DNA from: Bdellovibrionales bacterium RIFCSPHIGHO2_01_FULL_40_29
GTDB lineage: Bacteria; Bdellovibrionota; Bdellovibrionia; Bdellovibrionales; Bdellovibrionaceae
NCBI GenBank assembly: GCA_001771815.1
Contig: MEPU01000008.1
Span: 171,801 to 235,800 of the forward strand
Direction of reading: 5' to 3'
DNA length: 64,000 nucleotides
The position numbers and the translations under genes are program-made. Under the pieces are notes generated by a model. That model saw only the letters and a program-made list of their open reading frames with translations. It was not told the origin of the DNA and made no database searches. Within the stretch, counting starts at the first letter, position 1; the number at the start of each line of letters is the position of its first letter. Positions 17,220 through 26,555 of this stretch are shown here, piece after piece.

Positions 17220-18890
17220 ATGAGATCAATCGGTATTGATATCGGTGAATACTCAATTAAAGTTGTTGAACTTATTCAAAATAAAAAAAATATTGCTATC
17301 AACCAAGTCCATGAAAAAGTTTTGAATTTAAGTGGATCAGATCAAGATCGTGAACTCGAAGTGATCGAATTTATTCGCGGACTTGTGAGTTCGCAAGATT
17401 TTTCTAGCACACGAATCATCATGATGGTTCGCCAAGACAAGGTCACATCACGACATAAGATATTTCCGTTTTCAGATCGCCTTAAAATTCAAAAAAGCTT
17501 ATCCTTTGAAATGGAAGAGGACATCCCTTTTGATACTGATTCTTGTGTTTTTGAATCCAAACTCATTCGCACCCAAGGTTCAGCTGCCGAAATTTTAGCG
17601 AATGCTGTTCCCAAGAAAAATATCGAAAGAATCATCTCTTTAGCTTCTGATTTTGGAATTGAATTGCATGCCGTGACTATTGAGGGTTTAGCTTTTGCCA
17701 ACCTGATTGAACATTGGGATCAGCCTGTTCCTGATTCTCCTAATGATTTTGTTGCTGAAGAAATTGAAAAGCCTTTAAAAAAGATTCAAATCATTCTGAA
17801 TATTGGACACAAAAAAACTTTGCTGACAGCTTTTGATAATAACCGTTTGATATTTACACGCAGTCTTTTTTGGGGTGGCGACCAACTTATTCAAGACATT
17901 ATCAAACGGTATCAAGTCCCTGCTCTAGATGCCGTTCGCACTTTACAAACTCAAGGACAATTATTGCTCTCTAAAAAAGGGGCCAGTTTTGAACAGTCTC
18001 AGTTGTCAGATATTCTGAGTAAATCTCTGCGTGATTTGGTTCGCGATCTTCAGATGTCATTGCTCGAACTTCAAAGCGAGCATCATGCTGAAGTGACAGA
18101 TATTTACTTAACTGGTGGCACAAGCTTGATTCAAAATTTGGGTGGTTTCTTGACTCAGAATCTTGAAATCAAATGTAATCCCATTCCGCTTTTACAAAAT
18201 TATGTCGATTCTTTTGCGTCCCTGGGTTTAGACGCGGCTCAAGGAGTCGATGCACGCTACAACATGGCCGTGGGTATTGCCCTTGAGGCCTATAAAAAAC
18301 CTCGCAACCCTGCTGCAAATTTACTGAAAGGTGAATTTGCAAAACAAAATAATCGCCTTCATTTTTTATGGCAACAGTGGGGCTCCGTAGCTCAAGTGGC
18401 TGCTGCGTGCCTTTTTGTTTTATTTATTTGGTCTTCATTTCGCGAAACGTTTTCAACAACATTGGTTGAACGCGGAGACGAAGTCCTCAAAGCGCAAGCT
18501 AAAACTGTTGCACGTTTGCCACGAAAGCAACTGAACGAGGCTGGAGTTAAAAAATATATTCGTGAAAATAAAAAGAAAGCGTCTGAACTTAAGCTTATCG
18601 CTCAAGTGGCTCAGATGAATTCCGCATTGGAAATTTTAAAGAAAGTCAGTGATTCCGCACCAGGACGAGATCGCATCAAAATTGACATTATGAATTTTCA
18701 AGTCAAAGACGATCTTGTGCAAATTATTGGATATGCCACCACGCCACAAGAAATCAATCTCTTGAGTCAGAATCTCAAATCCATGACATCGGATGGTCAA
18801 GTGACAAGTCAACCAGCTAATTTATCAGCCATGCCTCATCGCACGGCCTTTCATATCTCATTCAAAGCAGATCGAGGACTTGTCAAATGA
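17220..18890 (+). CDS. gspL: Type II secretion protein GspL (PilM-like cytoplasmic domain)
   Basis: 556 residues. The N-terminal part (SIGIDIGEYSIKVVEL, residues 3-18) is an actin-like ASKHA domain of the PilM/GspL type, with a later LTGGTSLIQNL glycine motif near residue 300. A transmembrane helix lies at about 388-407 (VAQVAAACLFVLFIWSSF), followed by a periplasmic ferredoxin-like region. GspL ties the GspE ATPase to the inner membrane and to GspM. The actin-like part is closer to PilM in feel than to proteobacterial GspL, consistent with a deep-branching lineage (inference). AGGAG precedes the ATG. Its stop overlaps gspM by four bases. Confidence 0.9.
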   Translation: MRSIGIDIGEYSIKVVELIQNKKNIAINQVHEKVLNLSGSDQDRELEVIEFIRGLVSSQDFSSTRIIMMVRQDKVTSRHKIFPFSDRLKIQKSLSFEMEEDIPFDTDSCVFESKLIRTQGSAAEILANAVPKKNIERIISLASDFGIELHAVTIEGLAFANLIEHWDQPVPDSPNDFVAEEIEKPLKKIQIILNIGHKKTLLTAFDNNRLIFTRSLFWGGDQLIQDIIKRYQVPALDAVRTLQTQGQLLLSKKGASFEQSQLSDILSKSLRDLVRDLQMSLLELQSEHHAEVTDIYLTGGTSLIQNLGGFLTQNLEIKCNPIPLLQNYVDSFASLGLDAAQGVDARYNMAVGIALEAYKKPRNPAANLLKGEFAKQNNRLHFLWQQWGSVAQVAAACLFVLFIWSSFRETFSTTLVERGDEVLKAQAKTVARLPRKQLNEAGVKKYIRENKKKASELKLIAQVAQMNSALEILKKVSDSAPGRDRIKIDIMNFQVKDDLVQIIGYATTPQEINLLSQNLKSMTSDGQVTSQPANLSAMPHRTAFHISFKADRGLVK

Positions 18891-19582
18891 GTCGTTTAGA
18901 TGAATTGAAAGACCAGTTGAAAGCCTCATTCACTCAAATCAACGATAAGGTTCAAGAATCTGAAAGCTATGCCAAATTGCAAGATCGCTATCAATCGCTG
19001 AACCCTCACTCACAAAAATTAGTTTGGTTAGGGGGCGCGGCACTGATTCTTTTTTTAACTCTGTCGTATCCGCTTTCACAGATTTCAACTTCACAAGATA
19101 TGATCATTTCATTTGAAGAAAAAAGGTCTCTCATTCGCGATCTTTTTAAGACTTACCGCGAGGCCTCCGGGCGCGCTATTATTTCTGTTCCGCCATCAAT
19201 CGAATCATTAAAAGCTGCCGTAGAAAGCATTCTCTCTGGCGCCAACTTAATTCCTGAACAACGTGTGGGTGTAATTCAATCTTCGGTTGAAGGGCGTTTG
19301 ATTCCATCTAGCTTGGTCAGCTCTGTTTTAGAAATTAAGTTAGCCAAACTCAATTTAAAACAAATTGTGGATATTGGAACATCAATTGCCGCCATTTCAG
19401 AAAGTGTTAAGATGAAAGATCTTTTAATCTCAGCACATCCACACGATACCCGTTATTATGACGTCACGTACAAAATGTACTCGTTGAATGTCCCTGAAGT
19501 TGCTCCCGAACCTCCTCCTGAAATTGAAACACGTCCTCGAAAAAGCGGCACCCCTGCAGGCACGAGCGAGGATTCTGAATAA
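18887..19582 (+). CDS. gspM: Type II secretion protein GspM
   Basis: 231 residues: a helical cytosolic N-terminus (1-44), one transmembrane helix (about 45-64; LVWLGGAALILFLTLSYPL), a coiled stretch and a periplasmic ferredoxin-like domain, ending in a proline-rich tail (PEVAPEPPPEIETRP). GspM partners GspL in the assembly platform. Sequence conservation in this family is low, so the call rests mostly on topology and on its place between gspL and gspN. ATGA overlap with gspL; one-base overlap with gspN. Confidence 0.85.
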   Translation: MSRLDELKDQLKASFTQINDKVQESESYAKLQDRYQSLNPHSQKLVWLGGAALILFLTLSYPLSQISTSQDMIISFEEKRSLIRDLFKTYREASGRAIISVPPSIESLKAAVESILSGANLIPEQRVGVIQSSVEGRLIPSSLVSSVLEIKLAKLNLKQIVDIGTSIAAISESVKMKDLLISAHPHDTRYYDVTYKMYSLNVPEVAPEPPPEIETRPRKSGTPAGTSEDSE

Positions 19583-20550
19583 TGATGAATTTTATTATTT
19601 ATTCTTTCCGATTTATTTTTCGGCATAAATTTAAAGTCATGGTCACTTTTGGATTTATTTTTGTTTTTCTACTGGTGCTTTTTCCAATAAATGATTTGAA
19701 TGATTTGATCACGGCGCAAATTTCAAAATTGACCAATCGTAAAGTTTTTATCCAATTCGATGCTATGAGCTTAAATCCACTTGGACCTAAACTAACGCTA
19801 GAGAAAATCTTCGTTGAATCTGGGAACCTACCCACTCTGACTGTTGATTCCCTTTCGCTGAAGCCCTCTTTAGCTGCCTTGGTTAGCCAACAACCCGAAG
19901 GAACACTTTCTGCAGAAGGATTTTTAAAAGGCGATCTTCAGATTTCAATTTCATCGGCAACAAAATCAGAAGCCGGGAATGCTCGTTCACGAATAGAGGC
20001 TCACGCTAAGAATTTAAATTTAAAAGATATTCGAGAACTCGCCAACTTGCCTGTTCCGCTTCTTGGAAAGATCAACTTGAGCTCAACAGCCATTGCTGAT
20101 TTAACGTTTCAGGAGCAACCCGAAATGGATTTAAATCTGACTATCTCAAAATTTGAAATGCCCAGCACATCTGTTTCGTTAGCAGATTTAGGGCGAGTCA
20201 ATCTTCCGCTAATAAAAATGGGACACATCGAGCTCAAAGGAAAGCTGGCGGGCGGCAAGTTTCTGATTGAATCTGGAAAGCTCGGCACCCCTGCTGACGA
20301 ACTGTATGGCGATGTCAAAGGGAACCTGGGCTTAACGTTCATGAATGCCGGTGGGCAGGTTTTCCCCGTCATGGGTGGATACAATATTGATCTTAATTTA
20401 AAAGCCACAGCAGGCTTTAAAGAGCGCGCAAAGTTTTTTTTAGGATTCTTGGACGGCTACAAAACTGAATTGGCTGATGGAACTCAGTACAAATTTAAAA
20501 TTCAAGCGTCTGCAGCTGGAATGCCCCCACAGTTCACTCCACTCCGTTAG
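19582..20550 (+). CDS. gspN: Type II secretion protein GspN
   Basis: 322 residues with an N-terminal membrane anchor (about 16-36; FKVMVTFGFIFVFLLVLFPI) and a periplasmic AsmA/GspN-type beta-rich region (VFIQFDAMSLNPLGPKLTLEKIFVES). GspN is an accessory component present in some type II systems. It is the last gene of the operon; no gspO prepilin peptidase follows, so processing of the five pseudopilins must rely on a peptidase encoded elsewhere. No clear intrinsic terminator is seen before ssb. Confidence 0.82.
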   Translation: MMNFIIYSFRFIFRHKFKVMVTFGFIFVFLLVLFPINDLNDLITAQISKLTNRKVFIQFDAMSLNPLGPKLTLEKIFVESGNLPTLTVDSLSLKPSLAALVSQQPEGTLSAEGFLKGDLQISISSATKSEAGNARSRIEAHAKNLNLKDIRELANLPVPLLGKINLSSTAIADLTFQEQPEMDLNLTISKFEMPSTSVSLADLGRVNLPLIKMGHIELKGKLAGGKFLIESGKLGTPADELYGDVKGNLGLTFMNAGGQVFPVMGGYNIDLNLKATAGFKERAKFFLGFLDGYKTELADGTQYKFKIQASAAGMPPQFTPLR

Positions 20551-20706
20551 TTATTTGCACTCATCCGAAACACAACCTCTGATATTTATGTCGTAGGCCT
20601 GCGTTAGTTTTGGCCATGGCTTCATATCTGCACATACTTTCCGCAAATCAGAAGTTCCTGATTGACTCATTAGACACGGATAAGGAAAACAATAAACGGA
20701 GGGTTT

Positions 20707-21162
20707 ATGGCTGGAGTAAATAAAGTAATTATCGTAGGTCGTTTAGGCGGAGATCCTGAAATGAAGGCCGTCGGACAGGGCGCAACTGTGACCCGTTTGA
20801 ATGTCGCGACCAGCGAAAACTGGTTAGACAAAAGTGGTCAAAAACAAGAACGCACAGAGTGGCACCGCATCGTTGTCTGGGGAAAACTTGCAGAGATCTG
20901 CGGTAAATACTTAGCTAAAGGTCGCCAAGTTTACGTTGAAGGAAAATTGCAAACTCGCTCTTGGGAAGATAACGGTCAGAAAAAGTATTCAACCGAAATC
21001 GTCGCAAGCACCGTACAATTCTTAGGTTCAGCAAATGCTGATGCCGGAGCTGGCGATCGCTCAAACACATCATCACAGAATCAAAATTCTGGTGCTGATT
21101 TCAACTTTGGGGACTTTGGTCCAGAACCAACATTCAACCAAAGCGAAGACATTCCATTTTAA
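20707..21162 (+). CDS. ssb: Single-stranded DNA-binding protein
   Basis: 151 residues: an OB-fold of about 110 residues ([16 protein letters not shown] at 4-19; [20 protein letters not shown]), a flexible Ser/Asn/Gly-rich linker, and the acidic C-terminal tip DIPF through which SSB recruits replication and repair enzymes. Length and architecture are normal. GGAGG stands six bases before the ATG. It has its own 156-base upstream region and a strong terminator downstream (21195-21224), so it is probably monocistronic. Confidence 0.97.
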   Translation: MAGVNKVIIVGRLGGDPEMKAVGQGATVTRLNVATSENWLDKSGQKQERTEWHRIVVWGKLAEICGKYLAKGRQVYVEGKLQTRSWEDNGQKKYSTEIVASTVQFLGSANADAGAGDRSNTSSQNQNSGADFNFGDFGPEPTFNQSEDIPF

Positions 21163-21194
21163 GTCTTTAAATGCTTTAAATTCTGAATTCTTAG

Positions 21195-21224
21195 AAAAGA
21201 CCTGACAAAGGTCTTTTCTTTTTT
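21195..21224 (+). terminator. Intrinsic terminator after ssb
   Basis: AAAAGACCT (21195-21203) pairs with AGGTCTTTT (21209-21217), a 9-bp stem with a five-base loop, followed by CTTTTTT. Good rho-independent terminator 33 bases after the ssb stop. Confidence 0.85.
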
Positions 21225-21250
21225 GTAATTTCTCGACAAAATTAGGGTCT

Positions 21251-21556
21251 ATGAAATACCTAAGTCTGGTTTTTATTATCTTAGCAGGCCTCTTACTGTC
21301 GAATTGCACAATCTACCGCTCTCCGGAACGAAAAGAATTTGAATCTGAGTCTCCGGGATTCACTGTTCAAAACCTCAAGCAACTGGGGTGTGCCAACTCA
21401 AGCATGCGCTCCAAATCCCAATCTTCGCGATTAATTACTATTTATCAATCAGCAAACTCAGAAAGCCATTTCTTGTGGGAATACCGTGTTGGAGATGAGT
21501 CCTACTTTGAATCCGACAATTTAAACGGAGTTTACTGTGCTTTTGAAAATAGTTAG
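21251..21556 (+). CDS. Small putative lipoprotein
   Basis: 101 residues with a signal peptide and lipobox LLSNC (cysteine near residue 19). The mature part is about 80 residues with two further cysteines (LGCANS and VYCAFENS) that might form a disulfide. No known family recognised. Its 3' end overlaps the next gene by 20 bases, so the two envelope proteins are probably made together. Confidence 0.65.
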   Translation: MKYLSLVFIILAGLLLSNCTIYRSPERKEFESESPGFTVQNLKQLGCANSSMRSKSQSSRLITIYQSANSESHFLWEYRVGDESYFESDNLNGVYCAFENS

Positions 21557-22457
21557 TTCTCTTCTTTTTCTCAACCTCATTCTGACGCCTCTGATAGCCA
21601 ACGCAGTCATTGTCCTGCAGGTCAAAGATAACAAAGCCGTTTTAGATAATGAGGACGAAGACGTTGAAGTCGGACAGATTTTTTATGCTCTTTCAAATAA
21701 TAAAAAACGCACTGGAAACTTCATCACCGTGACCGCCGTCAAAGGGGGGAAATCCATAGCCATTTTAACCCGTGGACGCGTTTATCCCAAACAATTGTTA
21801 GAGGCTAAGACCACTCAAAATAGTTCAGAGGACAATTCTGCAGAACTTGAAGATCTAGAAAATACGGATATCTCAAGTCCAATCAAAGTTTTTCGCACCA
21901 ACAGCAACCGAGTGAGCCTCCTTCTTAACTTTATGTCGAATTCAATGACGGCTAAAGAATCTGATGGTGTACCACCAACACCTCAAGTTGAAGATGTTCT
22001 TATGAAAGGAATTTCACTGGGTGTTACAGCTACTATCGATTATCCCGTAAAGCCTTGGTTTGAGTTTCGAGGAACTGTAGGTTATGAACCATTTGTTGCC
22101 TCTGGCACATCAGGTATCACAGGTTGCGACAATGCAACTTCGCGGGATTGCCGTGTCAATATTGGATATTTGGCTGGTGGTGGCTATGGGCGATTTAACG
22201 TTTATACACGAAAGCAAATTCTGACTTGGGTGGGATTTGGTGTTACTGGACGATTTCCTGCGACGAAAGTTTCAACAGCACTGCGCACAAACGATCTGAA
22301 TCTGACATCCAGCTATGGATTTGCTGTGGGAGCTGATTATTTTATATCAAATAAAAATTTTATCCCGTTTTCCATTGAGCAACACTATTTTTTTAAATCA
22401 GATACTGTTCAGGCCAATTTTCTATCGATTCGCGTTGGATACGGCTTGGCGTACTGA
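21537..22457 (+). CDS. Putative outer-membrane beta-barrel protein with N-terminal SH3-like part
   Basis: 306 residues from a GTG start at 21537. A signal peptide (cleavage after IANA, about residue 22) is followed by a short beta domain (VIVLQVKDNKAVLDNEDEDVEVGQIF) resembling an SH3-type barrel, an acidic linker (SSEDNSAELEDLENTD), and a C-terminal region of amphipathic strands ending SIRVGYGLAY, with a terminal aromatic residue as in outer-membrane barrels. Function unknown. The same three-part plan occurs in the protein at 29288-30115. It overlaps the preceding lipoprotein gene. Confidence 0.6.
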   Translation: MLLKIVSSLLFLNLILTPLIANAVIVLQVKDNKAVLDNEDEDVEVGQIFYALSNNKKRTGNFITVTAVKGGKSIAILTRGRVYPKQLLEAKTTQNSSEDNSAELEDLENTDISSPIKVFRTNSNRVSLLLNFMSNSMTAKESDGVPPTPQVEDVLMKGISLGVTATIDYPVKPWFEFRGTVGYEPFVASGTSGITGCDNATSRDCRVNIGYLAGGGYGRFNVYTRKQILTWVGFGVTGRFPATKVSTALRTNDLNLTSSYGFAVGADYFISNKNFIPFSIEQHYFFKSDTVQANFLSIRVGYGLAY

Positions 22458-22471
22458 AAACAAAAAAATAA

Positions 22472-24700
22472 TCAACCCATCACGCGGTGAACATTAATAA
22501 CGCCCTTGATTTTTTGAAGAGCTAGCACGGCCGCTGATAATTGTTTTGTATCTTTGACAGAAATTTCAAACATACAGACCGCTTTCTTATCGCGAGTTGT
22601 TCGAATTTGAGCGGAATCAATATTGATTCCTTGAACAGCAAAAGATTCCGACATCAGCTTCAATAAACCTGGAACGTCTTGACTGATCACTTCAAGTCTC
22701 ACTTGACGCTCTTGCCCGTCCCCCGCTGTTTTAGAATTCCATGTGACATCCACGCGGCGCATTTGGTCCATTTCAAAAACTTTGCGGCAATCTGCCTGAT
22801 GAACAATAATTCCTTTTCCTCGACTGATAAAGCCCGTAATTGAGTCCCCAGGAATTGGACCGCAACATTTTGCAAAATGCACCAGAACATCTTCCATACC
22901 ATCCACTGTCACCAGTGAATTTGATTTTCGCATTTTTGCTTTAGCTGATTTGACCACTTTTTCCAGAAATGTGCTGACTTCGGGCTGCTCGTTCTTTTCA
23001 ATTTCTTTCTGTAAGGCTTCAGGACTTAAATTATCAACCAAAAGCTTGGGTTCAAACTTGCCATATCCGACGCGAGCATACAGCTCTTCCAAATCTACGA
23101 TTCCACTTTCACTCATGTACTTTTCAAACTCGGGGCCTTTTAAGTACTTGGCCGCAGCCAAGCCAAACTTACGAAATTCTTTTTCAACAATATCTTTTCC
23201 AATCAAAATTGAATTTCGGCGCTGTTCTTCTTTAACAAACTGACGAATTTTTGCCTTGGCTTTATTCGTCACAGCAAACTTGAGCCAATCTTTCGATGGA
23301 GTTTGCGTTTTTGATATGATGATTTCAACACGATCACCATTCACTAGTTTATGCTTGAGTGGGACCATCTTTCCATTAACTCGAGCCCCTGTGCACGTAT
23401 TTCCCAATGAAGTATGAATCGCATAAGCCAAATCAACTGGTGTGGCTCCATCCGGAAGCTCTTGCACATCTCCCTTGGGAGTAAAAACATAAATATCTCG
23501 TTCAACCAAATCCGTTTTTACAATATCTAGAAACTCATCCGGCGCGCCTGCTCCGGATTGACTGAGCGAAAATAGATCCCGCATCCAATTTGTTTTTTTG
23601 AGCTCAGTATCGTTTAACTTACCACGCTCTTTATAATTCCAGTGAGCTGCAATACCCTTTTCAGCAATTAAATGCATCTCTTCCGTTCGTATTTGCACTT
23701 CGATACGATCACCACCTGGGCCAATCACTGTGGTGTGCAAAGACTGATACTGATTCGACTTTGGCATGGCGATGAAATCTTTGAAACGTCCTGGAATTGG
23801 TTTCCAAATTGAATGGATGTAGCCCAGTACTTCATAGCATTCAACCACTGTTCCAACAGTTATCCGAAAGGCCAATATATCATATATCTGATCGTAAGTT
23901 AAATTTCGACTGGTCATCTTACGATACACAGACCAAAGATGCTTTGATCGCCCATAGACTTTAAAATTTTTAATCTGTGATTTCCCTAAGACTTCTCCAA
24001 TACTGCGACGAACTTCTTCGATATATTTTTCAGTTTCGTGCTCGTTCTTCTCGATCAACTGCACCAATTCATAATACTTATCCGGACGCGAATAGCGAAA
24101 ACACAGATCTTCAAGTTCCACTTTCAACGCACTGATACCAATTCGTCCAGCCAAGGGGCAATAAATCTCAAGCGTCTCTTGAGCAATGCGAACTTGTTTT
24201 TCATAGGGCATGTGATTCAAGGTTCGCATATTGTGAAGCCGATCAGCCAACTTCACTAAGACAACGCGAACATCTTTCCCCATTGCAACAATCATCTTGC
24301 GAATATTTTCGCCCTGTTTATCAAAATTATTTCTGAAATTCATCTGACCGATTTTTGTCACGCCATCAACAAGAGCTGTTACGGTTTCGCCAAATTCTTT
24401 TTTGATCTCATCCAGAGTCGCTGGAGTGTCTTCGACAGTGTCATGCAATAAACCAGTTGCAATCGTATCCATATCCAAACGCAAATCCGCAAGAATTCCA
24501 GCCACATTGAGGGGATGTGAAATATAAGGCTCTCCAGAGCGACGCAATTGCCCTTGGTGGGCCTTCTCAGAAAACTCATAAACACGTTTAATAAAATCAA
24601 ATGGAGCTGTGGGATGATAGCCTTTGATCTTTTCACAAAGTTCCTCAACAGTTTTTATTGGCTTTTGCGGAAGTCTGTCATCGATCAAAATTGGCAGCAT
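22472..24700 (-). CDS. spoT: Bifunctional (p)ppGpp synthetase/hydrolase (Rsh, SpoT/RelA)
   Basis: 742 residues with the full Rsh architecture: HD hydrolase domain with HDTVED at 86-91, synthetase domain (YDILAFRI; FKDFIAMPKSNQYQSLHTT), TGS domain (about 400-460; YVFTPKGDVQELPDGATPVDLAYAIH), helical and zinc-finger-like CCGPIPGD region, and a C-terminal ACT domain. The HD motif is intact, so both making and breaking of (p)ppGpp are expected. It sits downstream of rpoZ and gmk, a gene order conserved in many proteobacteria, but a terminator at 24716-24742 separates it from rpoZ. Confidence 0.95.
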   Translation of the reverse strand: MLPILIDDRLPQKPIKTVEELCEKIKGYHPTAPFDFIKRVYEFSEKAHQGQLRRSGEPYISHPLNVAGILADLRLDMDTIATGLLHDTVEDTPATLDEIKKEFGETVTALVDGVTKIGQMNFRNNFDKQGENIRKMIVAMGKDVRVVLVKLADRLHNMRTLNHMPYEKQVRIAQETLEIYCPLAGRIGISALKVELEDLCFRYSRPDKYYELVQLIEKNEHETEKYIEEVRRSIGEVLGKSQIKNFKVYGRSKHLWSVYRKMTSRNLTYDQIYDILAFRITVGTVVECYEVLGYIHSIWKPIPGRFKDFIAMPKSNQYQSLHTTVIGPGGDRIEVQIRTEEMHLIAEKGIAAHWNYKERGKLNDTELKKTNWMRDLFSLSQSGAGAPDEFLDIVKTDLVERDIYVFTPKGDVQELPDGATPVDLAYAIHTSLGNTCTGARVNGKMVPLKHKLVNGDRVEIIISKTQTPSKDWLKFAVTNKAKAKIRQFVKEEQRRNSILIGKDIVEKEFRKFGLAAAKYLKGPEFEKYMSESGIVDLEELYARVGYGKFEPKLLVDNLSPEALQKEIEKNEQPEVSTFLEKVVKSAKAKMRKSNSLVTVDGMEDVLVHFAKCCGPIPGDSITGFISRGKGIIVHQADCRKVFEMDQMRRVDVTWNSKTAGDGQERQVRLEVISQDVPGLLKLMSESFAVQGINIDSAQIRTTRDKKAVCMFEISVKDTKQLSAAVLALQKIKGVINVHRVMG

Positions 24701-24713
24701 CTGATTATTTTAA

Positions 24714-24742
24714 AACAAAAAAACCCGCTATTTAAGCGGGTT
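24714..24742 (-). terminator. Intrinsic terminator between rpoZ and spoT
   Basis: AACCCGCT (24722-24729) and AGCGGGTT (24735-24742) form a perfect 8-bp stem with a five-base loop; on the minus strand it is followed by a run of seven T. It lies between the rpoZ stop and the spoT start, so part of the transcription should stop before spoT. Confidence 0.8.
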
Positions 24743-24807
24743 ATTCATTATTTGATCGAATTATAGTTTTTTACAGACTAAAGCTGTGGAAAAACAAAAT
24801 CAGTCTG

Positions 24808-25047
24808 TTATTTGTTTAAATCAAACAGCATATCTGTTGTTGCTGTTGCTTGGTCAATTTTAGATTCAAATCCCACATTGCCCATTGCCACTTCACGAAG
24901 TGAGTTCACAATGTACTTGTTATTTCTCATTGCAACGGTGCAATCGCTACCTTTTAGAAGCTGCTTTGCTCGTTTTGCCACCAACAATACCAATGCAAAA
25001 CGATTTGGAACTTTATCCATACAATCTTCTACCGTTACACGAGCCAT
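24808..25047 (-). CDS. rpoZ: DNA-directed RNA polymerase omega subunit
   Basis: 79 residues, the usual size. [22 protein letters not shown] is the hallmark N-terminal omega sequence (E. coli begins [22 protein letters not shown]), followed by [10 protein letters not shown]. Omega binds the beta-prime subunit, aids polymerase assembly and is part of one ppGpp site in proteobacteria, which fits its place between gmk and spoT. 53 bases separate it from gmk upstream. Confidence 0.95.
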   Translation of the reverse strand: MARVTVEDCMDKVPNRFALVLLVAKRAKQLLKGSDCTVAMRNNKYIVNSLREVAMGNVGFESKIDQATATTDMLFDLNK

Positions 25048-25100
25048 AGAACCTCCATAGGAAACATTTTTTTATTAAAGGGAAGTCTTTTACTATACGG

Positions 25101-25658
25101 CTAAGTGATCCAATTCTCAACTATTTTCTTAAATTCAGCGTAAGAACGATTGAAATCGTCATTAATGATCTGAACATCGAACTCAGAGGCTTTGGCCATC
25201 TCTTTCTCAGCATTCTTCATGCGAATATCCAGATCCGCTGGCGGAGCCCCATCGCGCTTAATAACGCGTCGCTTAAGCTCTTCAATTGATGGCGGCAAGA
25301 TAAAAACTGTTTTTGCATCTGGAAACTTCGATTTGAATGTCTCAACGCCCTGGATATCAATATCCATAATGACCACTTTATCTTTGGCCCAGGCCAAACG
25401 AATCTGCTCATATGAAGTACCATAAAAATTGGTATGCACCTGAGCCCACTCGATAAAAAACTCGTCTTTTATTTTTTTCTGAAAATCCTCGTTGGATGTG
25501 AAAAAGTAAGGCTTCCCTTCGCTCTCGTGATGGCGCATTGGCCTGGTGGTGTATGTGATAATATCATGCAGCCGAGGATCTTCTGAAGCGATCCTCTCAA
25601 CAAAACTACTTTTTCCAGCGCCACTCGGAGCCGCAACAATAATCATCCGTGTCTTCAT
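25101..25658 (-). CDS. gmk: Guanylate kinase
   Basis: 185 residues. P-loop APSGAGKSS at 10-18, the GMP-binding TYTTRPMRHHESEGKPYFF segment, and DIDIQGVE match the family. It phosphorylates GMP to GDP with ATP. Slightly shorter than E. coli Gmk (207) but complete. Start overlaps the yicC stop by four bases (ATGA), a common yicC-gmk pairing. Confidence 0.95.
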   Translation of the reverse strand: MKTRMIIVAAPSGAGKSSFVERIASEDPRLHDIITYTTRPMRHHESEGKPYFFTSNEDFQKKIKDEFFIEWAQVHTNFYGTSYEQIRLAWAKDKVVIMDIDIQGVETFKSKFPDAKTVFILPPSIEELKRRVIKRDGAPPADLDIRMKNAEKEMAKASEFDVQIINDDFNRSYAEFKKIVENWIT

Positions 25659-26545
25659 TCGATGTTTTGCACCTGTTCTCGGATTCGCTCTATCAATGTT
25701 TTAGATTCAACAACAGCTTCAGTGATTCCGGCCACTTGGCTTTTTGATCCAATCGTATTCACTTCACGCAATAATTCTTGAGTGTAAAAATCTAACTTTT
25801 TACCCTCAACAGCTGAATCCTCAATCAGTTTTTCAAAATTTTTCAGATGCTCGGCCAGTCTCGTGATCTCTTCATTGATATCAGCCTTTTCAAGTTGCAT
25901 CACAATTTCTTGCGAGATCCTTTGGGTATCAATGGTATTATTGGCAATTTCCTTGGTGAGTTTTAACTTAATTCGAGACTCAAATCTTTCTTGTAAAATT
26001 TTATTGGCCTCTTCTCGAAGTTTTGAAATTTTAACAACATGCTTTTGCAAATCTTTAAGATTTTTTGAAAGATCTTTTTTCAAAGCAGCGCCTTCGCGCT
26101 GGCGCTCGATATCAATTTTTTTAAGTGCCCCTTCAAATACTTTTTTCAAAAGAGCAGCCTCATTAAGTTGAATGTTTTCAGCTTCTTCGACTTGAATCAC
26201 ATCTGGCATTCTGGTGATTTGCTCAAGGCGAACAGATTCTTTCATTTTTAAGTCTGCTGACACTTTCCGAAAAGCCTTCAGATACTCGTTAGCCAATTTT
26301 GTATTCACCACAACTTTTGCAGACGTTTCACTCGCTTTGATTTTACGGGAAATATAAACATCCACAGTGCCACGAACAAGCACCGCTGCCAGTCGTTTTT
26401 TAAGATCACTTTCAAATGAATAATACAATCGTGGCGAATGAAACCGTGTTTCTAAATAGCGGCCATTGACAGCCCGAAGACTGACCTCAATCGTCAGATC
26501 GTTACTTTGAACTCGAAACACACCAAAACCTGTCATGCTTTTCAT
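25655..26545 (-). CDS. yicC: YicC family endoribonuclease-like protein
   Basis: About 296 residues from the ATG at 26545, chosen because it gives the family-typical N-terminus MKSMTGFG and lies after the miaA stop (26556); an upstream in-frame start at 26581 would overlap miaA by 26 bases. Coiled helical middle region (ERQREGAALKKDLSKNLKDL) and C-terminal DUF1732-like part with KLDFYTQELLREVNTIGSKS. YicC in E. coli promotes degradation of certain small RNAs. Coupled to gmk. Confidence 0.9.
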   Translation of the reverse strand: MKSMTGFGVFRVQSNDLTIEVSLRAVNGRYLETRFHSPRLYYSFESDLKKRLAAVLVRGTVDVYISRKIKASETSAKVVVNTKLANEYLKAFRKVSADLKMKESVRLEQITRMPDVIQVEEAENIQLNEAALLKKVFEGALKKIDIERQREGAALKKDLSKNLKDLQKHVVKISKLREEANKILQERFESRIKLKLTKEIANNTIDTQRISQEIVMQLEKADINEEITRLAEHLKNFEKLIEDSAVEGKKLDFYTQELLREVNTIGSKSQVAGITEAVVESKTLIERIREQVQNIE

Positions 26546-26555
26546 CGTTTTATTA

